From Dechloromonas sp. (GTDB lineage: Bacteria; Pseudomonadota; Gammaproteobacteria; Burkholderiales; Rhodocyclaceae), in the NCBI GenBank assembly GCA_017302355.1, contig JAFLDQ010000119.1:1-10880 (forward strand): a stretch of DNA of 10,880 nucleotides, written 5' to 3'. Made by a program: the position numbers and the translations under genes. A model generated the notes under the pieces. The model was not told the DNA's origin. It made no database searches and saw nothing but the letters and a program-made list of their open reading frames with translations. Below are positions 1 through 6,961 of the stretch, piece after piece (the stretch's first letter is position 1; every line of letters starts with the position of its first letter).

Positions 1-223
1 CGTTCGAAACGGGGCAAAACGACCCGACGACAGCCGCTTCGGCACACATCACGGGGCTGACCAGCCAGAAAATCATGCGTTGGTAGCCACAGAGAAGGTT
101 TGAAATATTACGAACACGGATTCAGGACTATCCCACATCAGTTTGAATCGCACCCGAAGCGCCCCAAGGCTGAGCGTTTTGGCTTAGAATTCCAGATACG
201 AAGAATAGCTTCCGGGGTTCGAA
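1..223. other. Intergenic leader upstream of the NDUFA9-like gene
   Basis: No supported complete gene lies here. From about position 87 the sequence is visibly more AT-rich than the rest of the window, as expected for a promoter region. A plus-strand frame open from the left edge to a TAG at 84-86 could be the last 27 codons of an upstream gene, because the composition changes just after it, but nothing in its residues identifies a family. TTGAAA at 100-105 is five of six to a sigma-70 -35 box, yet no good -10 hexamer follows at 16-18 bases, so I do not call a promoter. The 15-base motif at 122-136 recurs near selO and is listed separately. Confidence 0.5.
122..136. repeat. 15-base intergenic motif, copy 1 (TCAGGACTATCCCAC)
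   Basis: This matches the motif at 5351-5365 in 14 of 15 bases (the variable base is G here and A there). Both copies are intergenic and both end about 85 bases before a plus-strand start codon (ATG at 224 and at 5450). It may be a shared operator or promoter element, or chance; a few 14/15 matches are expected in a sequence of this length. The working orientation is unknown. Confidence 0.3.
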
Positions 224-1186
224 ATGGACATCAAGAGAGTCTTGCTGCTGGGGGGTAGCGGTTTCGTCGGCACCTATATCGCCAACCGGTTGTCACAGCG
301 CGGTGTCGAGGTCACCATCCCGACGCGCCGCCGCGAGCGTACCAAGGCGCTGATCATCCAGCCGAACGTGCTGATGCCGGAAGTCGATGTCAATTCCGAA
401 GGGGCTCTCGTTTCGCTGATGCAGGGTCAGGATGCGGTCATCAACCTCATCGGCATCCTGCACAGCCGCGACGTCGTTCTGCCGTACAGCAAGGATTTTG
501 CCGAAGCGCACGTCGAGTTGCCGAAGAAGATCGTTGCCGCCTGCGGGAAGGCTGGCGTCCGCCGGCTGGTCCACATGAGCGCACTGGGCGCCAACCCGAA
601 GGGTCCGTCGGAGTACCTCTGCTCGAAGGGCGACGGCGAGGCGATCGTGATGGCGGCCAGGGGTGATCTGGACGTTACCGTCTTCCGCCCGTCGGTCATC
701 TTCGGCCTTGGCGATTCCTTCCTGTCGATGTTTGCCGGAGTGCTGCGCAAGGTGCCGGTGTTCCCGCTCGGTTGCGGCCAGGCGCGCTTCCAGCCGGTCT
801 GGGTGGCCGATGTCGCCGATGCCTTTGTCGACAGCCTGGGCGATCCGGCCACCTTCGGACAGGCCTACGACCTAGTCGGCCCGACGGTCTACACGCTGCG
901 GGAACTGGTCGATTACACCGCGACGCTGGTCGGCAGCGGTGCGCGGATCATCGCCCTGCCCGAGGGCCTGGCCTACCTGCAGGCCGGCCTGATGTGGCTG
1001 TCGCCGAAGCCGCTGATGTCCCCGGACAACCTACGTTCGATGGAGGTCGACAGTATCTGCGGCAGCGACTGCCAGTTGCCGGCGAACTGGAAGCCGACGG
1101 CGCTGGAAGCCGTCGCTCCGACCTACATCGCCCGCAACACGCCGAAGGGCAAGCTCGACGGGTTCCGCTACCGGGCGGGACGTTAG
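224..1186 (+). CDS. NDUFA9-like NAD(P)-binding extended SDR family protein (complex I NDUFA9 subunit family)
   Basis: A 320-residue Rossmann-fold protein. The N-terminal GGSGFVG (residues 10-16) is the dinucleotide-binding glycine motif. NLIGIL (74-79) sits where extended and atypical SDRs carry the fourth-strand motif, and Y131-x3-K135 (YLCSK) matches the SDR active-site spacing after the serine-containing VHMSA (116-120). FRPSVIFG (154-161) and the FQPVWVADVADA stretch near residue 190 are typical of the atypical SDR group that includes mitochondrial NDUFA9. Bacterial members are often annotated as complex I NDUFA9 subunit family; no enzymatic role or true complex I membership is established for them. 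The ATG at 224 begins directly at the Rossmann strand, with a weak GGGG upstream. The gene ends 15 bases before cca, so the two are probably co-transcribed. The family call is firm and the function is open. Confidence 0.9.
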   Translation: MDIKRVLLLGGSGFVGTYIANRLSQRGVEVTIPTRRRERTKALIIQPNVLMPEVDVNSEGALVSLMQGQDAVINLIGILHSRDVVLPYSKDFAEAHVELPKKIVAACGKAGVRRLVHMSALGANPKGPSEYLCSKGDGEAIVMAARGDLDVTVFRPSVIFGLGDSFLSMFAGVLRKVPVFPLGCGQARFQPVWVADVADAFVDSLGDPATFGQAYDLVGPTVYTLRELVDYTATLVGSGARIIALPEGLAYLQAGLMWLSPKPLMSPDNLRSMEVDSICGSDCQLPANWKPTALEAVAPTYIARNTPKGKLDGFRYRAGR

Positions 1187-1201
1187 GTCTCCCGGCCGCC
1201 G

Positions 1202-2440
1202 ATGGAGATCTACATCGTCGGCGGCGCGGTCCGCGATGAACTGCTCGGGCGGACGGTCGCCGACCGTGACTACGTCGTCGTCGGCGCCACCCCGCAGGCC
1301 ATGCTGGAAAAGGGCTTTCGCCCGGTCGGCAAGGATTTCCCGGTCTTCCTCCATCCCGCGACGAACGAGGAGTATGCGCTTGCCCGCAGCGAGCGCAAGA
1401 CCGGGCGCGGCTATCATGGTTTCGCCTTCCACGCGGCGCCCGATGTCACGCTCGATGACGACCTCGCACGGCGCGACCTGACCATCAACGCGATGGCCAG
1501 GGCGCCCGACGGCACACTGGTCGATCCCTTCCACGGTCGACGCGATCTGGAGGCCGGAATCCTGCGCCATGTCGGGCCGGCCTTCGCCGAGGATCCGGTG
1601 CGCATCCTGCGCCTCGCCCGCTTCGCCGCCCGTCTTGCCGACTTTTCGGTCGCCCCGGAGACCATCGAACTGATGCGCGGCATGGTCGCCAGCGGCGAGG
1701 TCGATCACCTGGTCGCCGAGCGCGTCTGGCAGGAACTGGCCAAGGGTCTGATGGAGGCCGCGCCCTCGCGCATGTTCGAGGTGTTGCGTCAGTGCGGCGC
1801 GCTGACCCGCCTGCTGCCCGAGGTCGATGCGCTGTTCGGCGTGCCGCAGCGGGCGGATTACCATCCGGAAATCGATACTGGGGTGCACACGCTGATGGTC
1901 GTCGACGAGTCGGCGCGCCGGGGTTATTCGTTGCCGGTTCGCTTCGCGGCATTGACCCACGATCTCGGCAAGGCGACGACGCCGGCTGACCTCCTGCCGC
2001 GCCATCATGGCCACGAAGCGCGCAGCGTGCGGCTGGCGACCGCGCTCTGCGAACGTCTGCGGGTTCCCAACGACTGCCGCGATCTGGCGCTGCTCGCCGC
2101 GCGTTACCATGGCGACGTCCACCGCGCCGCCGAACTGCGTTCTTCGACTCTCGTCACGCTGCTGGAGCGGACCGATGCGCTGCGCCGGCCCGAGCGCTTC
2201 CAGCGGCTGCTCGAAGCCTGCCAGTGCGATTTCAACGGCCGCCTGGGTTGGGCGGATCGGCGCTATGAGAGTGACCGCCGGCTGCTGGCGATCCTGGCCG
2301 CCGTGCGGACGGTCGATGCCGGGGCGATTGCCTTGGCCTGCGCCGACAAGACGAAGATTCCCGCGATGGTTCACGCGGCGCGGGTTGCCGCAATCAAGCG
2401 CCTGCTAGATGAGACGCCAGACGAACATGAAGAGCAGTGA
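1202..2440 (+). CDS. cca: Multifunctional CCA protein (tRNA nucleotidyltransferase with HD domain)
   Basis: A 412-residue class II CCA-adding enzyme, the same length as E. coli Cca. It adds or repairs the 3'-terminal CCA of tRNAs in the cytoplasm from CTP and ATP without a nucleic-acid template. Visible motifs are GGAVRD (7-12), the metal-binding D21-R-D23 of the nucleotidyltransferase head, RRD (90-92) followed by LTINAMA, DPFHGRRDL (108-116) and EDPVRILRLARFAAR (130-144) for base recognition and the neck. The C-terminal half holds an HD phosphohydrolase domain with H229, HD at 253-254 and HHGHE (268-272). In beta- and gammaproteobacteria this domain adds 2',3'-cyclic phosphodiesterase, 2'-nucleotidase and phosphatase activities. 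The ATG at 1202 has no clear Shine-Dalgarno sequence, which suits translation following the gene 15 bases upstream. The last 36 bases overlap the minus-strand DUF2905 gene. Confidence 0.96.
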   Translation: MEIYIVGGAVRDELLGRTVADRDYVVVGATPQAMLEKGFRPVGKDFPVFLHPATNEEYALARSERKTGRGYHGFAFHAAPDVTLDDDLARRDLTINAMARAPDGTLVDPFHGRRDLEAGILRHVGPAFAEDPVRILRLARFAARLADFSVAPETIELMRGMVASGEVDHLVAERVWQELAKGLMEAAPSRMFEVLRQCGALTRLLPEVDALFGVPQRADYHPEIDTGVHTLMVVDESARRGYSLPVRFAALTHDLGKATTPADLLPRHHGHEARSVRLATALCERLRVPNDCRDLALLAARYHGDVHRAAELRSSTLVTLLERTDALRRPERFQRLLEACQCDFNGRLGWADRRYESDRRLLAILAAVRTVDAGAIALACADKTKIPAMVHAARVAAIKRLLDETPDEHEEQ

Positions 2441-2602
2441 AAGGATGATGGTCGACGCAAACGGCAGATAGTAGGTCCGGCCGCGAAAGCGGAACGCGAT
2501 GTCGCCCGGCAGGCGGCCGAGGCGGATGAAGCGGGCGACGTGCGGGGCGGCGATGCCGAGCAGAAATATGGCGATTACCAGGGTCAGTACCCACTTCAGC
2601 AT
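2405..2602 (-). CDS. DUF2905 family small membrane protein
   Basis: A 65-residue protein matching the DUF2905 pattern as I know it: an N-terminal membrane helix (about residues 3-20, MLKWVLTLVIAIFLLG), then RLGRLPGDIAFRFRGRTYYLP (about 36-56; the GRLPGDI core is the family hallmark), then a second membrane helix to the C-terminus (about 54-65, ending FVWRLI). Two helices around a short basic hairpin suggest an inner-membrane protein; the molecular function is unknown. The ATG at 2602 gives the usual family length, and a longer open frame upstream has no family resemblance. The Shine-Dalgarno region is weak. The stop codon lies inside the 3' end of cca, so the two genes overlap tail to tail. 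The start is 64 bases from the divergent hydrolase gene. Confidence 0.88.
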   Translation of the reverse strand: MLKWVLTLVIAIFLLGIAAPHVARFIRLGRLPGDIAFRFRGRTYYLPFASTIILSLLFMFVWRLI

Positions 2603-2666
2603 GTCGACTAGCGCCACCCTCGTGAATTGCGCATTTAAGCATGCTTCAACGGATGACAGGGCAGCA

Positions 2667-3503
2667 ATGATGAAAACCGAAATGATCAAGGGTATCGAGG
2701 TCTTCTCGTGCCTGCCGGCAGATGCGACCGATCGGGCGCCGTTGCTCTTCGTTCATGGGGCGTTTGCCGGGGGCTGGATGTGGGCCGACACCTTCATGCC
2801 CTTTCTGGCCGATGCCGGTTACCCGTGCCACGCGGTCTCGCTGCGTGGTCACGGGGGCAGCCGCGGGCGCGAGCGCATCGACTGGCATTCCATCGCCGAC
2901 TATGTCGAGGACGTCGCCACGGTGATCGACTGGCTGGAGCGGGAGCCGGTCCTGGTCGGGCACTCGATGGGTGGCTTCGTCATTCAGAAATATCTCGAGC
3001 GCCATACCGTGCCGGCGGCCGTGCTGCTGTGTTCCGTGCCCCCGCAGGGGTTGATCGCGGCCCAGTTTCATCTGCTGTTCCGGAAGCCGCACCTGTTCAT
3101 GGACATCAACCGCATCATGGGCGGCGACTACGCCGATACCGGCACACTGCGCGAGGCCCTGTTCGCCGGCGAGGTTGACGAGGCGATGCTGGAGATCTGG
3201 CTCAGGCGCATGCAGCCGGAGTCGCACCAGGCGCTGTGGGACATGTCGATGTTCAACCTGCCCCGCCTGCACGCGATGAACCGGCCGCCGATGCTGATTC
3301 TCGGAGCCGAGCACGACGTCCTGGTTCCGGCTTTCCTCGTGCAATCGACGGGGCGAAGCTACGGTCTGCCCGTACATATCTTTCGCGACATGGGCCATGC
3401 CGTGACCCATGAGCGGGAATGGCGCGTGGTCGCCGGCGCCGTGAGCGCATGGCTCGAGGCCCTGGGCGCCTGGTCGCGGCCGGGTTCTGCCGTTGTCCGG
3501 TGA
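2667..3503 (+). CDS. Alpha/beta hydrolase
   Basis: A 278-residue alpha/beta hydrolase fold protein. LLFVHGAFAGGWMW (about 26-39) holds the HG oxyanion motif. The nucleophile elbow is GHSMGG with S100, the likely acid is D217 in LGAEHDVLVP, and the catalytic histidine is H244 in DMGHAVTHE, so the triad is complete. No signal peptide or membrane helix is evident, so it is probably cytoplasmic. The residues between about 125 and 190 form a helical cap that would set the substrate, which cannot be deduced here; esterase, lipase-like or C-C hydrolase activity are all possible. Two adjacent ATGs (2667 and 2670) follow AGGG at 2658-2661, at 5 and 8 bases, and either could be used. The gene diverges from DUF2905, and no terminator is obvious after the stop. 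Confidence 0.9.
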   Translation: MMKTEMIKGIEVFSCLPADATDRAPLLFVHGAFAGGWMWADTFMPFLADAGYPCHAVSLRGHGGSRGRERIDWHSIADYVEDVATVIDWLEREPVLVGHSMGGFVIQKYLERHTVPAAVLLCSVPPQGLIAAQFHLLFRKPHLFMDINRIMGGDYADTGTLREALFAGEVDEAMLEIWLRRMQPESHQALWDMSMFNLPRLHAMNRPPMLILGAEHDVLVPAFLVQSTGRSYGLPVHIFRDMGHAVTHEREWRVVAGAVSAWLEALGAWSRPGSAVVR

Positions 3504-3799
3504 CACCGGGGCGCGGCTGGCGGCCGACCTTCCGGCGCTCGTGAAGTATTTCGCAGTCGTTCCGGGTGCGATCGCGCTAGCCTGTGCGCCTGGGAGAGAC
3601 TGCCAGGGCAGGCCAGGCAAGGCGTGACGGTCGTCCCTGTTTCGGGCAGGCGATCCGCACGCGGGGACTCATCCGCCGGGGCGTGTTTCGCATGCGGATT
3701 GCCGGCGGCAGGCGGGGCGGTTATGGCCAGGCCGAAGGATTGCAATTCGCGTTGTTTCGTTTCACCATGAACCATTTTCAGCAGAGATTTGCCGACGTG
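3504..3799. other. Gene-poor stretch between hydrolase and hypothetical gene
   Basis: About 296 bases with no convincing coding sequence. The following reading frame stays open upstream to 3584, but that extension is rich in Arg and Gly and looks like translated GC-rich noncoding DNA. Short inverted repeats are present: CCTGG with CCAGG around 3588-3606, and ATCCGC (3671-3676) with GCGGAT (3694-3699), inside which GCG/CGC can pair. GGCAGGC-like words recur. This could be a 5' leader or a small RNA region. I could not match it to a riboswitch class, and there is no U-run after a strong hairpin that would mark an intrinsic terminator. Confidence 0.4.
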
Positions 3800-4759
3800 A
3801 TGACTACACACAAGAAGGCGGGAGACTCCAGCCGAATCCTTGATGCGATCCGCGCCAAGCGGGAACACCGGACTTCGCAGGCGGGCGAACTCGAGCAGCT
3901 CGAAGCCTCGCTGCTGGCCGATATCGATTCTTTCGATCTGAACGAAGCCGAGCGCCAGGCGCGGCGGGAGCAGCTGGCAAGCATGCAGGGCGGGATGAGC
4001 AACCTGTCGATGGTGTTTCCCGAGATCGTGCCGGCAGGCGCCGTCCGCCATCTCGATCTGCGGACCCGGGATGGAGACACCCGGGAGGATCCGGAATGGA
4101 TCGCCAGGAGCAGCGATTTCCTCGGCCAGCTGCGGCAGCGGGCCGAGCTGCGCCAGCGCGAGTTGCACGTCGAGATGGCCGTGCGCTCGGCCAGCAACGA
4201 CGTGCTCGAACATGCCCTCAAGACGCTGTTCTTCTTCCTGCACGATGTCGTGCAGCAGCTCAATATCGTCAAGCCGGCCATCCAGCGCGAATATGTCGCG
4301 GCCGGCGACGTGATGTTCAGCGGCCTCGTCTGGCAGGAGGGCTTCGCCGACTATCGCACGCAGTCGCAGAGCCGGGGGGCGATGGTCGAGCTGGTCACCC
4401 TTGCCTACCAGCTCGAGTCGCCGCTCAGGTTTTCGATCAAGCGGGAGGGCCCGGGCGTCGAACGGCTGCGAATGGTCCTTTTCGATTACGGCCTGCAGTT
4501 CACCTGCAAGGAATTCAAGAACGAACGCAGTTATGTCGAGCGCGCCGAATTCGAGATCGGCGGCCGCGTCGGCGTCAGTGCGCGCTGGAAGGCCGACTTT
4601 GCCAACGGTGTCCTGATCCTCGAATCGCGCAACCTTGAACGCCTCGGCAGCGTCGCCCATACCCTCAGGCCCGGCGCCATCGACCAGGAATTGCTCGACG
4701 AATTCGGCCGGCTGCTTCTCGGCATGCCGAACCATTTCCGGGAGCTGGCCAAGCGTTAG
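3800..4759 (+). CDS. Hypothetical protein, family not recognised
   Basis: A 319-residue protein I cannot assign. Residues 11-65 are highly charged and helix-prone, rich in Glu, Arg and Ala, possibly a coiled coil. Residues 102-165 look like a second long helical region, with the hydrophobic patch LKTLFFFLHDVVQQL near 140-154. Residues 205-280 look beta-rich, and a short helix closes the C-terminus. There is no signal peptide, no clear membrane segment and one cysteine (C236), so it is probably a soluble cytoplasmic protein. Codon use fits a real gene of this genome and the frame is uninterrupted. The start is uncertain: ATG at 3800 is preferred because codons just upstream look less gene-like, but the in-frame ATG at 3767 (11 residues longer) is possible, and neither has a good Shine-Dalgarno. 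It converges on the DUF2721 gene with a 42-base gap. Confidence 0.8.
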   Translation: MTTHKKAGDSSRILDAIRAKREHRTSQAGELEQLEASLLADIDSFDLNEAERQARREQLASMQGGMSNLSMVFPEIVPAGAVRHLDLRTRDGDTREDPEWIARSSDFLGQLRQRAELRQRELHVEMAVRSASNDVLEHALKTLFFFLHDVVQQLNIVKPAIQREYVAAGDVMFSGLVWQEGFADYRTQSQSRGAMVELVTLAYQLESPLRFSIKREGPGVERLRMVLFDYGLQFTCKEFKNERSYVERAEFEIGGRVGVSARWKADFANGVLILESRNLERLGSVAHTLRPGAIDQELLDEFGRLLLGMPNHFRELAKR

Positions 4760-4801
4760 ACGTGCCGGCCGCTTGCCGACCGTCCTGTCTTGCGGGATCG
4801 A

Positions 4802-5275
4802 TCAGCGACCGGCGCCGAAGCTGGAAACCGACTGGTCGAGGCTTTCGATGACGCTGGTCGCCACGGCGATCTCGCGCAGGAAGCAGACGAGCCCGGCAAT
4901 GAGGGCGAGCATCGCGGTGATGAACAGCCCGGCGATCGTCCCGGGCAGTTCGACCTGGAACACGGCGCCGACGAAGAGCGCGGCGATGACCAGGCACACC
5001 AGCAGGTCACAGAACGTGCACAGGGTGATCGCCCAGTGAATCAGCCGGGCCCGGCGCGCCAGCGAGGTGATCGTTGTCCGGGCCTTCTGGCGATAGTCGG
5101 GTGACGGGTTCTCGGCGAGTTCGCGTTCCAGTACATGAAAACGGTCGATGACCCTGGCCAGGCGACTGGTCAGCACCGCGAGAAGCGCCCCGACGCCGGC
5201 GAGCAGGAAGACGGGAGCGACCGCCAGCTGGATGACGTGGGCGACGGAAGAAACCTGGCTGACGAGCTCGTTCAT
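4802..5275 (-). CDS. DUF2721 family membrane protein
   Basis: A 157-residue integral membrane protein. The start resembles DUF2721: [19 protein letters not shown] (about 14-32) is a membrane helix, followed by [14 protein letters not shown] (37-50), the family's conserved basic R-x-x-R-x-x-D-R stretch. Two further hydrophobic segments lie at about 78-106 and 112-133. The predicted topology is therefore three helices with a cytoplasmic loop of about 40 residues between the first two. Its function is unknown. The ATG at 5275 is chosen because GAGG lies seven bases upstream and the family similarity begins a few residues in; a 25-residue upstream extension in the same frame is unsupported. It converges with the hypothetical gene on its left and diverges from selO on its right, so it is probably a single-gene transcript. 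Confidence 0.85.
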   Translation of the reverse strand: MNELVSQVSSVAHVIQLAVAPVFLLAGVGALLAVLTSRLARVIDRFHVLERELAENPSPDYRQKARTTITSLARRARLIHWAITLCTFCDLLVCLVIAALFVGAVFQVELPGTIAGLFITAMLALIAGLVCFLREIAVATSVIESLDQSVSSFGAGR

Positions 5276-5350
5276 GACGTGGCCTCGGAGGGAATTGGCG
5301 GTCGCGACGCGGCGCCGGGTGTCGGGGAAATGGCCCGGTTGCGCGGGCAA

Positions 5351-5365
5351 TCAGAACTATCCCAC
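5351..5365. repeat. 15-base intergenic motif, copy 2 (TCAGAACTATCCCAC)
   Basis: This is the second copy of the motif at 122-136, in the divergent gap between the DUF2721 gene and selO. On the minus strand it contains GATAGT (5361-5356), which with TTGGGT (5384-5379) at a 17-base spacing makes a weak sigma-70-like promoter for the DUF2721 gene. The first copy has no matching -35 box. Read on the plus strand it ends 84 bases before the selO start. Confidence 0.3.
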
Positions 5366-5449
5366 GGTTTTCCACTCTACCCAACTCCCGGGGCGAGATC
5401 ATGGCGCTCCCGCGAACGCCCAATCCTGACGATTCCATCCGACGATGTC

Positions 5450-6961
5450 ATGAACGCACCCGAGCCGCACCGGCGACTGGTTCGCCTCGAAGACCTTGAA
5501 TTCGCCAACGGCTTTGCCGGCCTGCCGGAAGCGTTTTACACCCGCCTGGCTCCCCTCGGGCTTCCCGCGCCCTATCTGGTGGGCGCCAGCCGCGAGGTGG
5601 CGGAACTGATCGGGCTCGACCCGGAGGAGATCGGGCGTCCGGAGTTCTGCGAGATTTTCGCGGGGAACCGTCTTCCCCCTGGCAGCGCCGCGCTGGCTGC
5701 AGTCTATTCCGGGCACCAGTTCGGTGTCTGGGCCGGGCAGCTGGGGGACGGGCGGGCGCATCTGCTCGGTGGTCTGCAGAGCGCCAGCGGGCAGTGGGAA
5801 GTCCAGCTCAAGGGCGCCGGGCGCACCCCGTACTCGCGCGGCGCCGATGGCCGCGCGGTGCTGCGCTCGTCGATTCGCGAATTTCTCTGTTCCGAGGCGA
5901 TGGCCGGCCTCGGCATCCCGACGACGCGGGCGCTGTCGGTGGTCGGCGCCGACCTGCCGGTGCGCCGCGAGGAAATCGAGAGTGCGGCGGTCGCCGCCCG
6001 GGTGGCGCCGAGTTTCGTGCGTTTCGGCTCCTTCGAACATTGGGCCGCGGACGGACGCGGTGACGAACTGAGGCAGCTGGCCGATTACGTGATCGCCACC
6101 TTCCGTCCCGAATGCCGTGATGCCGCCAATCCCTACGCCGCCCTGCTCGCCGATGTCAGCCGCCGCACCGGCGAGCTGGTCGCGCGCTGGATGGCGGTCG
6201 GCTTCATGCACGGCGTGATGAACACCGACAACATGTCGATCCTCGGCCTCACCCTCGACTACGGTCCGTTCGGTTTCATGGAGGCTTTCGACGCCGGGCA
6301 TGTCTGCAACCACTCCGACCATCAGGGGCGCTACAGCTACCGCAACCAGCCGCATGTCGCGCAATGGAACCTCCATTGTCTGGCCGAGGCCTTCCGCCCG
6401 CTGACCGGCGGCCGGGCGATGGTGCAGGCGGTGGTCGACGACAGTTTCGGCCCCGCTTTCGAGGCGCAATTCGAACGGCTGATGCGCGCCAAGCTCGGCT
6501 TGCGCGAGGCGCTTGCCGACGACGAAGCCTTCATCGGCGAGACCTTCGCCCTGCTGCAACGGCATCGTCCCGACTTCACGCTGTTCTTCCGGGCGCTGTC
6601 ACAACTGCCTGCCGCGGTCGACCGCGAAAATCGGCCAAGAATCGATGCCCCGCTGCGCGACCTGTTTGTCGACCGCGCCGCCTGCGACGCCTGGCTGCCC
6701 ATCTGGCGCGCCCGTCTGGCGCAGGCTCCTTGGGACGATGCCGCGCGCCAGGCTGCAATGCGCGCCGCCAATCCGAAATACGTGCTGCGCAACTGGCTGG
6801 CCGAGGCGGCCATCCGCAAGGCGCAGGACAAGGATTTCTCGGAAGTCGACCGCGTGCTCGCCTGCCTGCGCCAGCCCTTTGCCGAGCAGCCCGAGTTCGA
6901 GCGGTACGCCGCGCCGCCTCCCGACTGGGCAAGCGGGCTCGCCGTCAGCTGTTCCAGCTAG
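5450..6961 (+). CDS. selO: Protein adenylyltransferase SelO (YdiU/UPF0061 family)
   Basis: A 503-residue SelO homologue (E. coli YdiU has 478). SelO proteins have a pseudokinase fold that binds ATP upside-down and AMPylate Ser, Thr or Tyr of target proteins, with a reported role in redox stress; YdiU has also been reported to UMPylate. Key residues align with the well-studied Pseudomonas SelO by constant offset: K121 in [13 protein letters not shown]144 in SIREFL, D260 and N261 in HGVMNTDN, and D270 in the DYGPFGFM metal-binding motif. [16 protein letters not shown] (86-101) is another family hallmark. The protein ends in Cys-Ser-Ser, where animal SELENOO carries selenocysteine. The ATG at 5450 fits the family N-terminus but lacks a clear Shine-Dalgarno; the frame is open back to 5135, mostly antisense to the DUF2721 gene. 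Its TAG overlaps the convergent btuD-like stop within CTAG. Confidence 0.95.
   Translation: MNAPEPHRRLVRLEDLEFANGFAGLPEAFYTRLAPLGLPAPYLVGASREVAELIGLDPEEIGRPEFCEIFAGNRLPPGSAALAAVYSGHQFGVWAGQLGDGRAHLLGGLQSASGQWEVQLKGAGRTPYSRGADGRAVLRSSIREFLCSEAMAGLGIPTTRALSVVGADLPVRREEIESAAVAARVAPSFVRFGSFEHWAADGRGDELRQLADYVIATFRPECRDAANPYAALLADVSRRTGELVARWMAVGFMHGVMNTDNMSILGLTLDYGPFGFMEAFDAGHVCNHSDHQGRYSYRNQPHVAQWNLHCLAEAFRPLTGGRAMVQAVVDDSFGPAFEAQFERLMRAKLGLREALADDEAFIGETFALLQRHRPDFTLFFRALSQLPAAVDRENRPRIDAPLRDLFVDRAACDAWLPIWRARLAQAPWDDAARQAAMRAANPKYVLRNWLAEAAIRKAQDKDFSEVDRVLACLRQPFAEQPEFERYAAPPPDWASGLAVSCSS

Noticed and set aside
1..76. A minus-strand frame starting at ATG 76 and running off the left edge (MIFWLVSPVMC...)
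   Set aside because: Only 25 codons are visible, with no ribosome site and no recognisable family. A competing plus-strand tail ending at 86 is equally plausible, so neither is called.
200..223. GGGGTTCGAAAT resembling a tRNA T-arm
   Set aside because: No acceptor, D or anticodon arm can be built around it.
1031..2374. A 447-codon open frame on the minus strand, antisense to cca
   Set aside because: Low-complexity translation with no recognisable motif; the plus strand carries the full set of Cca motifs. The same reasoning removes the long antisense frames at 3359-4735 and 5399-6565 (minus) and 7737-8720 (plus).
3590..3680. A possible riboswitch (glycine-like GGAGAG start) before the hypothetical gene
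   Set aside because: GGGAGAG is present but the other conserved glycine-aptamer blocks are missing, and the downstream gene has no link to glycine metabolism.
4760..4801. A bidirectional terminator between the convergent hypothetical and DUF2721 genes
   Set aside because: Only a weak four-base stem is visible in the 42-base gap and there is no T-run, so no terminator can be supported.
5135..5449. A 105-codon upstream extension of selO
   Set aside because: Mostly antisense to the DUF2721 gene, with non-conserved, charged composition. SelO similarity begins just after the ATG at 5450.
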